Positions 48,956 to 58,167 of a stretch of 64,000 bases of DNA are shown here, in pieces (position 1 is the stretch's first letter; the number at the start of each line of letters is the position of its first letter). The notes below the pieces were generated by a model. That model searched no databases, was not told the origin of the DNA, and saw nothing but the letters and a program-made list of their open reading frames with translations. The position numbers were made by a program, and so were the translations under genes. Origin of the DNA: Aliarcobacter faecis (GTDB lineage: Bacteria > Campylobacterota > Campylobacteria > Campylobacterales > Arcobacteraceae); assembly GCF_013201705.1 (NCBI RefSeq), contig NZ_CP053837.1, forward strand, positions 62,001 to 126,000, given 5' to 3'.

Positions 48956-49597
48956 ATGAAAAAAAAGATTTTAAGTTCAACAATTATAGCTTTAATGTTT
49001 ACGGCATGTTCTTTTAAAATGCCTGAAATGTTAAGTTTTGGTTCTAGTGATAATTATGAAGAACCATTAAAAGAGGCGAATATTTGCCAAAAAATGGAAA
49101 AAGATAGTGAGAAACTTCTTTGTTATAAAAAAATAGAGAATACAAACTCTTTTGCACAAATAAGATTAGGGACATATTATGTAGATAAAAAAGATTATAC
49201 AAATGGTGTAAAATATTTAAATATTGCAAAGAAGAATGGAAATATCTATGCAAATCTTCCAATCTCTTTTTTATATTATAAAGGAGAAGGAGTAAATAAA
49301 GATGTTAATAAATCTTTTGAACTTCTAAAAGAAGCAAGTAGTATTGACCCAGTTGCTGCATATCAGCTTTCAAGATTTTATCTTCAAGGGATAAATACAA
49401 AAGTCGATATAGAAAAAGGTTTGGAGTTGCTTGATTTTGCAGGGCAAAAAGGCGTAAGACAAGCTCAAGAGATGCTTTCAAATATATATAAAACTGGACT
49501 TTTTGAACAATCAAGAGATCAAGTTAAATATCAGTTTTGGCAAAAAAAGCTTAAAGATAATATAGAAGATTTTAACCACAAAATATATGTTTTATAA
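48956..49597 (+). CDS. Sel1-like repeat lipoprotein, second of a tandem pair
   Basis: A 213-residue lipoprotein (FTAC, Cys18) homologous to the preceding gene. NSFAQIRLGTYYVDKKDYTNG matches NSFAQLRLGIDAQYKGNFKEA, and the block IDPVAAYQLSRFYLQG...GLELLDFAGQKGVRQAQ matches LDPIAAYKLSLFYLKD...AIELLEFAGENGVRDAQ. The ATG follows the upstream stop with no gap. The two copies are clearly diverged, so the duplication is old. An outer-membrane or periplasmic scaffold role is inferred from the lipid anchor and repeats. Confidence 0.75.
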   Translation: MKKKILSSTIIALMFTACSFKMPEMLSFGSSDNYEEPLKEANICQKMEKDSEKLLCYKKIENTNSFAQIRLGTYYVDKKDYTNGVKYLNIAKKNGNIYANLPISFLYYKGEGVNKDVNKSFELLKEASSIDPVAAYQLSRFYLQGINTKVDIEKGLELLDFAGQKGVRQAQEMLSNIYKTGLFEQSRDQVKYQFWQKKLKDNIEDFNHKIYVL

Positions 49598-49639
49598 TTT
49601 AAAATAAGGTCGCAAATCCTATTTTTATAAGAGTAAAAA

Positions 49640-51265
49640 ATGATGAAAAATAATATTTTATCAGGTCTTACAGTTGGAATAATAGCTTTGCCTCTATCTA
49701 TGGCACTTGCTATTGCAACAGGTGTTCCTCCTCAACTTGGTCTTTATACAGCTATTATTGCAGGAATAATAGCTGCTATTTTTGGAAGTAGTAAGGTAAA
49801 TATTTCTGGACCAACCGCTGCTTTTATAGTAATTTTAATTCCAATAGTACAACAATTTGGAATTACTGGACTGCTTTTATGTGGACTTATGTCAGGAGTT
49901 ATTTTAATAATTGTTGGGCTTTTAAAACTTGGAAATTTAATAGAACTTGTACCTTATCCCGTAACTGTTGGATTTACTTCAGGAATTGCAGTAGTAATTG
50001 CAACTTTTCAAATAAAAGATTTTTTTGGGCTTACAATAGAGAATTTTAGTGGAACTTATATTGACAAAATTGTTTTACTTTTTAACTCTTTTAATACTTT
50101 TAATCTTTATGAATTTTTAACTGCTAGTTCTACTCTTTTGATTTTAATTTTATGGAAAAAAACAAAAAGTAAGATTCCTTCAGCTTTAGTTGCTCTAGGT
50201 ATTATAACGCTCTTTGTTGCCTATTTTAATTATAAATTTGGTTTAAATATATCAACAATAAATTCAACTTTTACTTATGATATAAATGGGGTAAGTGGAA
50301 ATGGAATTCCTCCTATTCCTTTACAATTCTCTTTTCCTTGGGAATTTTTACCATCTCATGAGATAAATATTGACCTATTTTTAAAACTTCTACCACACTC
50401 TATAGCAATAGCAATTTTAGGAGCTTTAGAGTCACTTTTATGTGCTGTTATTAGTGATGCAATGACAGGAAATAAAACAGATCCAAATAAAGAGCTAATA
50501 GGTCAGGGTATTACAAATATGGTAGTTCCATTTTTTGGAGGAATTCCAGCAACTGCCGCAATTGCAAGAACAGTTGCAAATATAAACTCAGGAGGAACTA
50601 TTAAACTCTCTTCTATAGTTCACTCTTTATTTATTTTAGCTTCAATTTTATTTATTGCTCCATATATATCTTATCTTCCAATGGCAAGTCTTTCAGCACT
50701 TTTAATAATGGTTGCTTGGAATATGAGTGAAGTTAAACACTTTTTTAATATTTTAAAAACAGCACCAAAAGATGATATTTATGTATTACTTACATGTTTT
50801 TCTTTGACAGTTTTAATAGATATGGAGGTTGCAGTTGCAGTTGGAATAGCTTTGGCATCTATTTTATTTATAAAAAGAACTATTGATTTATACTCTATTG
50901 AACTTGTAAGTAGTAGTGAAATTAATTATCCAGATTTACCAAAAGAGATTTTAATATATAGTATTAATGGTCCAATGTTTTTTGGAGCAGCTCAAAAGGC
51001 TTTAAAAACTCTATTAAATGTAAATGATGAAAAAAATATAGTAATTCTTGATATGAGAAATGTATCAATGATGGATATGACTGCTATGGTTGCTTTGAAA
51101 TCTATTATTGATGGTTTTGAAGTAAAAAATAAGAAACTTATTTTTTCTGGTTTGAATAATAGAGTATTCAAAAAGATAGAGAGAGCAAAAATAGATTATG
51201 TTACAAGTTTCTCCTCAATAGAAGCTGCAATAGATTATGCAAAACATTTGAAAAATGTTTTGTGA
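49640..51265 (+). CDS. SulP-family anion transporter with STAS domain
   Basis: A 541-residue transporter. The SLC26/SulP core includes GLTVGIIALPLSMALAIATGVPPQLGLYTAIIAG at residues 9-42 and NISGPTAAFIVILIP near 54, with about 12-14 helices. A cytoplasmic STAS domain follows from about 430 (ILIYSINGPMFFGAAQKALKTLL, VILDMRNVSMMDMTAMVALKSII). Bacterial SulP proteins carry sulfate, bicarbonate or dicarboxylates. The substrate cannot be told from sequence, and no carbonic anhydrase gene is next to it. Two ATGs stand in a row; the first is used. Confidence 0.88.
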   Translation: MMKNNILSGLTVGIIALPLSMALAIATGVPPQLGLYTAIIAGIIAAIFGSSKVNISGPTAAFIVILIPIVQQFGITGLLLCGLMSGVILIIVGLLKLGNLIELVPYPVTVGFTSGIAVVIATFQIKDFFGLTIENFSGTYIDKIVLLFNSFNTFNLYEFLTASSTLLILILWKKTKSKIPSALVALGIITLFVAYFNYKFGLNISTINSTFTYDINGVSGNGIPPIPLQFSFPWEFLPSHEINIDLFLKLLPHSIAIAILGALESLLCAVISDAMTGNKTDPNKELIGQGITNMVVPFFGGIPATAAIARTVANINSGGTIKLSSIVHSLFILASILFIAPYISYLPMASLSALLIMVAWNMSEVKHFFNILKTAPKDDIYVLLTCFSLTVLIDMEVAVAVGIALASILFIKRTIDLYSIELVSSSEINYPDLPKEILIYSINGPMFFGAAQKALKTLLNVNDEKNIVILDMRNVSMMDMTAMVALKSIIDGFEVKNKKLIFSGLNNRVFKKIERAKIDYVTSFSSIEAAIDYAKHLKNVL

Positions 51266-51313
51266 AAGATTAAATAATATTGATAGTTTTAGATTATAAA
51301 AGTACGTAAATAT

Positions 51314-51565
51314 CTATTTTTCAAAAAACTTTTTAATATCTACATCTAAAACTTTTGATATTTTTGCTAGATGAACTAAATTAAAGCGGTGATTATCCTT
51401 TCTTATCTCAGCACGACCTAAATAAGCACTTCCACTCATACCAATTTCAAGGGCCAATTGTAATTGTGTTAAACCTTTCTTTTCTCTATATTTTTTAACA
51501 TTAGATGAAACAATATTTAATATCTCTTCACTATAAGTTTCTAAATCTACAACTACATCACTCAA
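51314..51565 (-). CDS. XRE-family transcriptional regulator
   Basis: An 83-residue protein that is essentially one helix-turn-helix of the Cro/C1 type: KKYREKKGLTQLQLALEIGMSGSAYLGRAEIRKDNHRFNLVHLAKISKVLDVDIKKFF. The N-terminal 20 residues are acidic. The recognition helix region carries SGSAYLGRAEIRKD in place of the common S.S.IS..E. The promoter region holds two copies of AACGATATATA, one within a palindrome, which may be its operators. It is divergent from a small unknown gene. Confidence 0.8.
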   Translation of the reverse strand: MSDVVVDLETYSEEILNIVSSNVKKYREKKGLTQLQLALEIGMSGSAYLGRAEIRKDNHRFNLVHLAKISKVLDVDIKKFFEK

Positions 51566-51578
51566 TAAAATTCTTCCT

Positions 51579-51649
51579 AACGATATATATATCTAAGCCG
51601 TGGATAATATAATTTTTGCTAATATTTAAACAACGATATATAAGTCGTT
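51579..51649. promoter_or_regulatory. Repeated operator-like sites between XRE gene and divergent small gene
   Basis: The 11-mer AACGATATATA occurs at 51579-51589 and again at 51632-51642. The second copy is half of the palindrome AACGA-N8-TCGTT at 51632-51649. Both lie in the 105-base divergent spacer and would suit autoregulation by the XRE protein. Confidence 0.5.
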
Positions 51650-51670
51650 AATAAATATATAGAAGTTTTT

Positions 51671-51952
51671 ATGTATCATCAACAATCTTTAAAAGAACTT
51701 TCAAATTTAAATATTGCTACAAACAAAAAAGATGAATATAATAAAATATTTGAAATATTAATTTCTTCAAACTCTCTAAAATCTGCAAGTGAGATTTTAG
51801 ATTTATTTAAAAAGCTAGTTAATAAAAAATATATAGAAAAAGAGATTTTTAATGATTTCTTAGAAAGTGGAGATTTTTTATTTTATATTAAAAAATATTT
51901 ACAACATTCACAAATTGATATTACTGATATCAAAAATCATATTTTAAGTTGA
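51671..51952 (+). CDS. Small helical protein of unknown function
   Basis: A 93-residue soluble, helix-rich protein that I do not recognise. It has no Cys, signal peptide or membrane segment. KEIFNDFLESGDFLFYIKKYLQH makes an amphipathic stretch. It is divergent from the XRE regulator across the repeated AACGATATATA sites, so the two may be coregulated. The last 9 bases overlap the end of the convergent MFS gene. Confidence 0.6.
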   Translation: MYHQQSLKELSNLNIATNKKDEYNKIFEILISSNSLKSASEILDLFKKLVNKKYIEKEIFNDFLESGDFLFYIKKYLQHSQIDITDIKNHILS

Positions 51953-53143
51953 GATATTTTTTTTATTTGTAAAAACTATATAAGTAAATAAGAATGATAA
52001 AAGAGTTAAAATAAATAAGAATCCTAACCAATAAAAAATAGAGATTTCTACTAAATATCCTGCTATTAAAGTTGAAGTTGCTGGAAGTAAAAGTTGTAAA
52101 GAGCCTAGTAAGGCAGCAGTTGCACCTAAAGAAGTTTTTTGTGAAGACATAGCTATTGAAAATAGACTAGCTTCTGCTAAACCTAAACCAAAAAATGAGA
52201 TAAAAAATCCAATTACTATACCATCTAAACCAATCATAGGTATATTTGCACTTATAAAACTTATTATTGAACCAAAAATTATAATAGCTGAACCAGTTAT
52301 TGAAAGTTGTTTCATATTTAAAATTTGTAACAATTTTGTAGATAACAAAGCTCCAAATAAAAGTGCACTTCCAGTTGCTCCAAATACTAAACCAAATGTT
52401 TTTGAATCAAGATTAAAAATCTCTTTATATGAGAAAGAAGCCCCTGCAATATAACCAAATACAAACATATACATCAAACAAGTTGCAATAGCAGGAATTA
52501 GAAAATTGCTATTTTTTATGATATTAAAATATATAACAAAAATATTTTTAAAATCTATAATAACCTTTTTTTCATCTTTTAATGTCTCTTGAAGTATAAA
52601 AAAAGACAAAATTACAATTAAAATAGCTAAAGTAAATAAGAGATAAAATACTGCTTTCCAACCAAAAACTTGGTCTATATAACCACCTATTGCTGGTGCT
52701 AAGATAGGTGTTATAGCTCCTATTGTTATTAAAATAGCAAATATTTTTGCAGCTAATTTGCCTTTTGATACATCTCTTACCATACTAATTAAACAAACAT
52801 ATATTAAAGCAACTCCCAAACCTTGGATAATTCTATATAATAAAAATAACTCTATATTCGATGCAGTTGTAATAGCAAAAGAGCATAAAGCATATAAAGA
52901 AATTCCAAATAATAGAGGTATTTTTCTTCCAAAATAGTCAATAATTGGACCAAAAAATAGCTGTCCAATACCCATTGCAAATAGATAAAAAGTGAGTGAT
53001 AATTGTACTTTTGAATAAGAAGTTCCAAAATATGCAGCAATATCTGTCATAGAAGCTAAATACATATCAACAGCCATATAACAGAGAATTTCAATTAGAG
53101 CAATAGCCATAATAAATTTAAAGTTAATTATTCTTTTTTTCAT
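51944..53143 (-). CDS. Bcr/CflA-type MFS drug efflux transporter
   Basis: A 399-residue twelve-helix transporter. It has DMYLASMTDIAAYFGTS near residue 26, GQLFFGPIIDYFGRKIPLL near 61 (the motif A region between helices 2 and 3), and YRIIQGLGVALIYVCLISMVRDV near 102. ITPILAPAIGGYID near 146 is the motif C antiporter signature. These mark the DHA1 Bcr/CflA group, which exports drugs such as bicyclomycin or chloramphenicol by proton exchange. It lies 63 bases downstream of the TetR gene on the same strand, with a palindrome in between. Confidence 0.87.
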   Translation of the reverse strand: MKKRIINFKFIMAIALIEILCYMAVDMYLASMTDIAAYFGTSYSKVQLSLTFYLFAMGIGQLFFGPIIDYFGRKIPLLFGISLYALCSFAITTASNIELFLLYRIIQGLGVALIYVCLISMVRDVSKGKLAAKIFAILITIGAITPILAPAIGGYIDQVFGWKAVFYLLFTLAILIVILSFFILQETLKDEKKVIIDFKNIFVIYFNIIKNSNFLIPAIATCLMYMFVFGYIAGASFSYKEIFNLDSKTFGLVFGATGSALLFGALLSTKLLQILNMKQLSITGSAIIIFGSIISFISANIPMIGLDGIVIGFFISFFGLGLAEASLFSIAMSSQKTSLGATAALLGSLQLLLPATSTLIAGYLVEISIFYWLGFLFILTLLSFLFTYIVFTNKKNIST

Positions 53144-53165
53144 AAAAATCTTTCAAAATATATTA

Positions 53166-53181
53166 CAATACAAGTGTATTG
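53166..53181. promoter_or_regulatory. Palindrome before the MFS gene, possible operator
   Basis: CAATACA-AG-TGTATTG is a perfect inverted repeat with 7-base arms, 23 bases before the MFS start. Its ATACA/TGTAT half-sites also occur in the larger palindrome at 53821-53836, so the nearby TetR protein may bind both, though the spacing differs. Confidence 0.4.
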
Positions 53182-53206
53182 AGATGGAAAGTGTAGCAAA
53201 AAAAAC

Positions 53207-53746
53207 TTAAAGTAAAAATTTCTTTAAGTCATCAAAGATATCTTTTTGCTCTTTATCAGATAAATCTATATATTTTAAAGTTATTAGGGTAAACATTGCT
53301 TCAGAAAATAAAAAAGCCAATCTTAGTTTTTTACCTTCCTCTGTATTTGTATCAATAGATTCTAAAGATGTTTTATACCAATTTTGTAAGCTTTCTAAAA
53401 CAAATTTTTCTTGTAAAAGAATGGTGATAATTTTAGATATTTTATCAAATTCTTTAGTACTATTATGATTTGAAATATATTCAATATGTGCTTTTAATTG
53501 AGAGTATTTAGAAGTATCATCTTTTGATAAAATCTTTATTTGATGAGTATAATCTTCTTCATTTTTTTCTAAAACAGCTTTTATCATCTCTTCTTTATTT
53601 CCAAAGATATATTGAACTCCACCTATTGAAATATTTGCTTTTGAGGCAACTTTTCTAATACTTAAACCTGAGAGACCATCTTCTAAAATAATCTCTTCTA
53701 TAATACTTATTAAGTGATTTTTATCTATCTTACTTTTTGTACTCAA
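53207..53746 (-). CDS. TetR/AcrR-family repressor
   Basis: A 179-residue regulator. The N-terminal helix-turn-helix is at residues 10-55 (IIEEIILEDGLSGLSIRKVASKANISIGGVQYIFGNKEEMIKAVL), with the C-terminal ligand-binding helices after it. It is divergent from the RND pump genes and followed by an MFS efflux gene, the usual setting for a local efflux repressor. The perfect palindrome at 53821-53836 in the shared spacer is a likely operator. Confidence 0.87.
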   Translation of the reverse strand: MSTKSKIDKNHLISIIEEIILEDGLSGLSIRKVASKANISIGGVQYIFGNKEEMIKAVLEKNEEDYTHQIKILSKDDTSKYSQLKAHIEYISNHNSTKEFDKISKIITILLQEKFVLESLQNWYKTSLESIDTNTEEGKKLRLAFLFSEAMFTLITLKYIDLSDKEQKDIFDDLKKFLL

Positions 53747-53820
53747 TTTATAACTCCTATTTAATTACATAGTATTTAATTAAAATTTAATACTTCTTTA
53801 AATACTATTCCGAATATTAA

Positions 53821-53836
53821 ATACATACGTATGTAT
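53821..53836. promoter_or_regulatory. Probable TetR operator upstream of the RND pump
   Basis: ATACATACGTATGTAT is a perfect 16-bp palindrome 12 bases before the membrane-fusion gene. It is close to the TACAT..ATGTA sites of AcrR-like repressors of efflux pumps, and binding there would block initiation. Confidence 0.6.
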
Positions 53837-53848
53837 TATAAAGGTTAA

Positions 53849-55006
53849 ATGATGTATTTTTACTTAAAAAGAATATTTTTATTATTATTTATTGTTTTAT
53901 TGATTGGATGTAATAGTGAAAAAGTTAGTGAGTCTTCAATAGAAACACATGAGATTGAAGTTGGATATATAATACTAAATAAACAAGAAGTTCCATTACA
54001 ACAAGAGTTATCAGGAAGAATAAAATCAATTTATAAATCAGAAGTTAGACCACAAATTGATGGAATTATAAAAGAACAACTTTTTAAAGAGGGGAGTTAT
54101 GTAAAAAAAGATGATGTTTTATATATTATTGATTCAGATTCATATCAAGCTATTTATGAAGAGACTTTAGCAAATTTAAAAAATTCAGAAGCAAATTTAA
54201 TAAAACTAAAATTAAAAAATGATAGATATGAAGAATCTGTAAAATTTAATGTAGTATCAAAACAAGAAGCAGATGATGCAAAAGCTGAATATTTACAAGC
54301 CTTAGCTTTAGTTGAGCAAAATAAAGCCTTAGTTAAAAGTGCTAAGATTAATTTGGATAGAACAAAAATAAAAGCACAAATTTCAGGGTTTATTGGAATA
54401 TCTAACTATACTGTTGGAGCATTAGTTTCTCAAAATCAAGTAAATGCATTAACTACAATTAGAGATACAAGTAAAGTCTATGTAGATTTAAGTCAGTCTA
54501 ATAATCAATTATTTAAATTAAAAAAATTAAATAAAGATAGTTTAAAACAGAATAATATAAATGTAAACATCATTTTACCAGATGATACAATATATAAACA
54601 TACTGGAAAACTAAAACTTCAAGAAATATCAGTTGATGAAGATACAGGATATGTAACTTTAAGAGCAGAATTTTCAAATCCAGATGGTGAACTATTAGAT
54701 AATATGTTTGTAAATACAATAATAGAAAATGGTAATTTTAATGCCTTTTTAGTTCCTCAACAAGCTGTTACTTTGGATGCAAAATCAAATTATATAGTTA
54801 CTGTTATACAAGATGATAATAGTATTAAAATAAAAAATATAACCGTAGAAAGAGCAATAGGAAATAAATGGCTTGTAACAGATGGTATTTTGGAAACAGA
54901 TAAAATTATAATTGAAGGTTTGAGTAAGATAAGTGAAAAAAGTATAGTTATTCCAAAAAATGTTAATAGTTTATATTTAAATAATTCAGAAGAAGAGATA
55001 AAATGA
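53849..55006 (+). CDS. RND efflux periplasmic adaptor (membrane fusion lipoprotein)
   Basis: A 385-residue AcrA/CmeA-type adaptor with a lipoprotein signal ending in LLIGC (Cys21). The barrel-sandwich/lipoyl halves are VRPQIDGIIKEQLFKEGSYVKKDDVLYIID near residue 68 and KINLDRTKIKAQISGFIGISNYTVGALVS near 167, with a coiled-coil hairpin between them. Two ATG codons stand together (53849 and 53852); the second has better spacing from AAGG. It bridges the inner pump and the outer channel. The last 4 bases overlap the pump gene. Confidence 0.9.
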   Translation: MMYFYLKRIFLLLFIVLLIGCNSEKVSESSIETHEIEVGYIILNKQEVPLQQELSGRIKSIYKSEVRPQIDGIIKEQLFKEGSYVKKDDVLYIIDSDSYQAIYEETLANLKNSEANLIKLKLKNDRYEESVKFNVVSKQEADDAKAEYLQALALVEQNKALVKSAKINLDRTKIKAQISGFIGISNYTVGALVSQNQVNALTTIRDTSKVYVDLSQSNNQLFKLKKLNKDSLKQNNINVNIILPDDTIYKHTGKLKLQEISVDEDTGYVTLRAEFSNPDGELLDNMFVNTIIENGNFNAFLVPQQAVTLDAKSNYIVTVIQDDNSIKIKNITVERAIGNKWLVTDGILETDKIIIEGLSKISEKSIVIPKNVNSLYLNNSEEEIK

Positions 55007-58000
55007 TAGCTAGATTTTTTATTCATCATCCTATCTTTGCTTGGGTTATATCTTTAATTATAATGTTAGTAGGGATACTTTCTATAAAAAATCTAGCTGT
55101 AGAACAATACCCTGATATTGCCCCTCCAACTATCGAAATAAGAGCAACTTATTCAGGAGCAACAGCTAAAACTATTGAAAATAGTATTACTCAAATTATA
55201 GAGCAAGAGTTAAGAGGATTAGATGGATTATTATATTTTTCTTCTACAAGTGGTTCGAGTGCTTCAACAATAAATGTTGTTTTTGAAAAAGGAATAGATC
55301 CAGATATTGCACAAGTTCAAGTAAACAACAAAGTCCAACAAATTTTACCAAGACTTCCTGAAGATGTTAGAAAAGAAGGAGTTAGTGTTGTAAAAGCTCA
55401 AACTGATTATTTAATGATACTTTCTATTCATGATGAATCAGGAAAATCTAGCGAAAATGATATCTCTGATTATATGATTAGTAATATAAAAGATGGACTT
55501 TCAAGAGTAGATGGTGTTGGTGGAGTTGAACTTTTTGGTGCAGAATATGCAATGAGAATTTGGCTAGATCCTAAAAAATTAAAATCATATAACTTAATGC
55601 CATCGGATATAAATAGAGAAATTGCTATACAAAATACACAAGCATCAGGAGGAAGTATTGGTGCAAGACCACACTTAAAAGACCAAGAGTTAAATGCTGA
55701 TGTTGTATCTAGAACAAAATTAGAAAATGTAAGAGAGTTTGAAGATATTGTAGTAAAAAGTAATATAAATGGAGCAAATGTACTTTTATCTGATGTTGCA
55801 AGAGTTGAATTAGGAAGTCAAGATTACTCATTTATATCAAAAGTAAATGGTTATCAAGCAAGTGGTATAGGTATAAAGTTATCCTCTGGTGCAAATGCTA
55901 TAGAAACAGCAAAAAAAGTTAAAGAGTATATATCTTCATTTGAAAATTATTTACCAAGTGGTTACAAAATCTCATATCCTTATGATACAACTATTTTTAT
56001 TGAAGCATCTATCAAAGAAGTTGTAAAAACACTTTTTGAAGCAATATTTTTAGTTGTTATTGTAATGTTTGTGTTTTTAAATAGTTGGAGAGCAACTATA
56101 ATTCCTGCTATTGCTGTTCCTGTTGTAATTTTAGGAACATTTGCCATTTTAAATTTTTTAGGATTTTCTATAAACTCTTTGACAATGTTTGCTATGGTAT
56201 TATCTATTGGATTACTGGTTGATGATGCTATTGTTGTTGTAGAAAATGTTGAAAGAAATATGAGAGAGAAAAAACTTCCAGCAAAAGAGGCAACTATTAT
56301 TGCTATGAGTGAAATAACAAGTGCTTTAATTGGTGTTGCTACAGTTCTTTCAGTTGTATTTTTACCAATGATATTCTTTAGTGGTTCAACAGGAATTATA
56401 TACAAACAGTTTGCAGTTACAATTATCTCTTCAATGGTTTTATCTGTTATTGTAGCAATCACTTTATCACCTGCAATTTGTGCAACATTTTTAAAACCTC
56501 ATAAAGAGGATAAAGAAACTGGTCCAATAATCTGGTTTAATAAGAAATTTGATAATTTGACAAGAAAATATAAAATGAGCATTTTTAATTTTCTAAATAA
56601 ACCTATAAAATGGATGGTTGCTTATATTGTAATAATTGCCGTAACAATTCTATTTTTCCTAAAATTACCAACAGGTTTTGTACCCTCTGAAGATCAAGGT
56701 GATTTGATGCTTCAATTTACTCTTCCAGTTGGAGCTAGTGCAACTCGTTCTGAAAATGTTGAAAAAATAATAAGAGACTATTTTTTAATAGAAGAGAAAA
56801 ATAGTGTTAATTCTATTTTTACTATAGTTGGATTTACATTTACTGGAAATGGACAAAATGGTGGTTTAGGTTTTATTGAATTAAAAAATTGGAGTAAAAG
56901 AGAGAGTAAAGATAATTATGCAGATGCTATTGCCCAAAGAGCAATGATAGCTTTTTCTGATAGTAACTCAAAATATTTTATAAGAGATGCTGAAGTTTAT
57001 GTAATGAATCCATCTTCTATTCCTGGGCTTGGAAATTCAGATGGGTTTGAGTTTCAACTACAAGCAGGTGCAAATATGACAAGAGAAGAGCTACTTAAAG
57101 CAAAAGATTCTTTATTAGAAACTGTAAAATCAAGTGAAATAATAGTTGGAGCAAGAGTTGAAGGTACAGAAGAGACACCAGAGCTAAAACTTAATTATGA
57201 TAAAAAGAAGATATATTCATTAGGTTTATCTTATGAAGATATTGATAATACTTTAGGTGCTGCTTGGGCTGGAAATTATGTAAATGATTTTATTGATAGG
57301 TCAAGAGTAAAAAGAGTTTATGTTCAAGCAGATGCACAATTTAGAGCAAAACCAGAAGATTTATATCAATGGAATATTAGAAATAATGAAAATAAAATGG
57401 TATCTTTTGAAGAGTTTACTAATATCTCTTGGCAACCAGCTGAAAAATCATTAACAAGATACAATGGTTTAGCCTCTTATTTATTTCAAGGACAAGCAAA
57501 TTATGGAGTAAGCTCTGGAATTGCAATGGATGAGATGGAAAGACTAGCTAAAGCTAATAATCCAGATACTACTTTTTCTTGGAGTGGATTATCTTATCAA
57601 GAAAAATTATCAGGTGGACAAGCAATATATTTGTATAGTTTATCTTTGTTAGTTATCTTTTTATGTTTAGCTGCTTTATATGAAAGTTGGAGTATCCCTA
57701 TATCTGTATTGTTAGCTGTTCCCCTAGGAATTATTGGTGCTGTTGTAGCAGTCTATTTTAGAGAATTAAATAATGATGTATATTTTCAAGTTGCACTTTT
57801 AACTACAGTTGGTCTTGTTGCAAAAAATTCTATTTTAATTATAGAGTTTGTTGAAACTGCCTATAAAAATGGAAAACCTCTAATTAAATCTGCAATTGAG
57901 GGAGCAAGTTTAAGATTTAGACCAATAATTATGACTTCATTAGCTTTTATTGCTGGAGTTATACCTTTAGCAATTTCAAGTGGAGCAGGAGCAAATAGTA

Positions 58001-58167
58001 GAATTGCAATAGGTACTGGAATTATAGGAGGAACTTTAACAGCTACTATTTTAGCAATATTCTATGTTCCACTTCTATTTGTTTTAATTAAAAAAATATT
58101 TACAACACAAAGCGAACAAGCGAAGCTTGTAAGAAAAAAAGAGCAAAAAGGTATAAAAGATGCTTAA
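55003..58167 (+). CDS. RND multidrug efflux pump, inner-membrane subunit (AcrB/CmeB type)
   Basis: A 1054-residue HAE1-type transporter of normal length. It has ARFFIHHPIFAWVISLIIMLVGI at the N-terminus and the proton-relay pair Asp-Asp in LSIGLLVDDAIVVVENVERNM near residue 405. The porter domain includes FVPSEDQGDLMLQFTLPVGAS near 560. The conserved Lys is in VGLVAKNSILIIEFV near 940, and Thr in RFRPIIMTSLAFIAGVIPLA near 965. It exports diverse drugs and detergents using the proton gradient. The gene overlaps its adaptor by 4 bases and its outer-membrane partner by 8. Confidence 0.96.
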   Translation: MIARFFIHHPIFAWVISLIIMLVGILSIKNLAVEQYPDIAPPTIEIRATYSGATAKTIENSITQIIEQELRGLDGLLYFSSTSGSSASTINVVFEKGIDPDIAQVQVNNKVQQILPRLPEDVRKEGVSVVKAQTDYLMILSIHDESGKSSENDISDYMISNIKDGLSRVDGVGGVELFGAEYAMRIWLDPKKLKSYNLMPSDINREIAIQNTQASGGSIGARPHLKDQELNADVVSRTKLENVREFEDIVVKSNINGANVLLSDVARVELGSQDYSFISKVNGYQASGIGIKLSSGANAIETAKKVKEYISSFENYLPSGYKISYPYDTTIFIEASIKEVVKTLFEAIFLVVIVMFVFLNSWRATIIPAIAVPVVILGTFAILNFLGFSINSLTMFAMVLSIGLLVDDAIVVVENVERNMREKKLPAKEATIIAMSEITSALIGVATVLSVVFLPMIFFSGSTGIIYKQFAVTIISSMVLSVIVAITLSPAICATFLKPHKEDKETGPIIWFNKKFDNLTRKYKMSIFNFLNKPIKWMVAYIVIIAVTILFFLKLPTGFVPSEDQGDLMLQFTLPVGASATRSENVEKIIRDYFLIEEKNSVNSIFTIVGFTFTGNGQNGGLGFIELKNWSKRESKDNYADAIAQRAMIAFSDSNSKYFIRDAEVYVMNPSSIPGLGNSDGFEFQLQAGANMTREELLKAKDSLLETVKSSEIIVGARVEGTEETPELKLNYDKKKIYSLGLSYEDIDNTLGAAWAGNYVNDFIDRSRVKRVYVQADAQFRAKPEDLYQWNIRNNENKMVSFEEFTNISWQPAEKSLTRYNGLASYLFQGQANYGVSSGIAMDEMERLAKANNPDTTFSWSGLSYQEKLSGGQAIYLYSLSLLVIFLCLAALYESWSIPISVLLAVPLGIIGAVVAVYFRELNNDVYFQVALLTTVGLVAKNSILIIEFVETAYKNGKPLIKSAIEGASLRFRPIIMTSLAFIAGVIPLAISSGAGANSRIAIGTGIIGGTLTATILAIFYVPLLFVLIKKIFTTQSEQAKLVRKKEQKGIKDA

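Noticed and set aside
53771-53793. Second palindrome AGTATTTAATTAAAATTTAATACT-like in the tetR spacer
   Set aside because: Arms match imperfectly and consist almost wholly of A and T, so it is not distinguishable from background; the 53821-53836 site is far better.
58105-58140. Hairpin CAAGC-GAA-GCTTG near the end of the RND pump gene
   Set aside because: It lies inside the open frame of an intact pump overlapping the next gene; a 5-base stem in coding sequence is not evidence for regulation.
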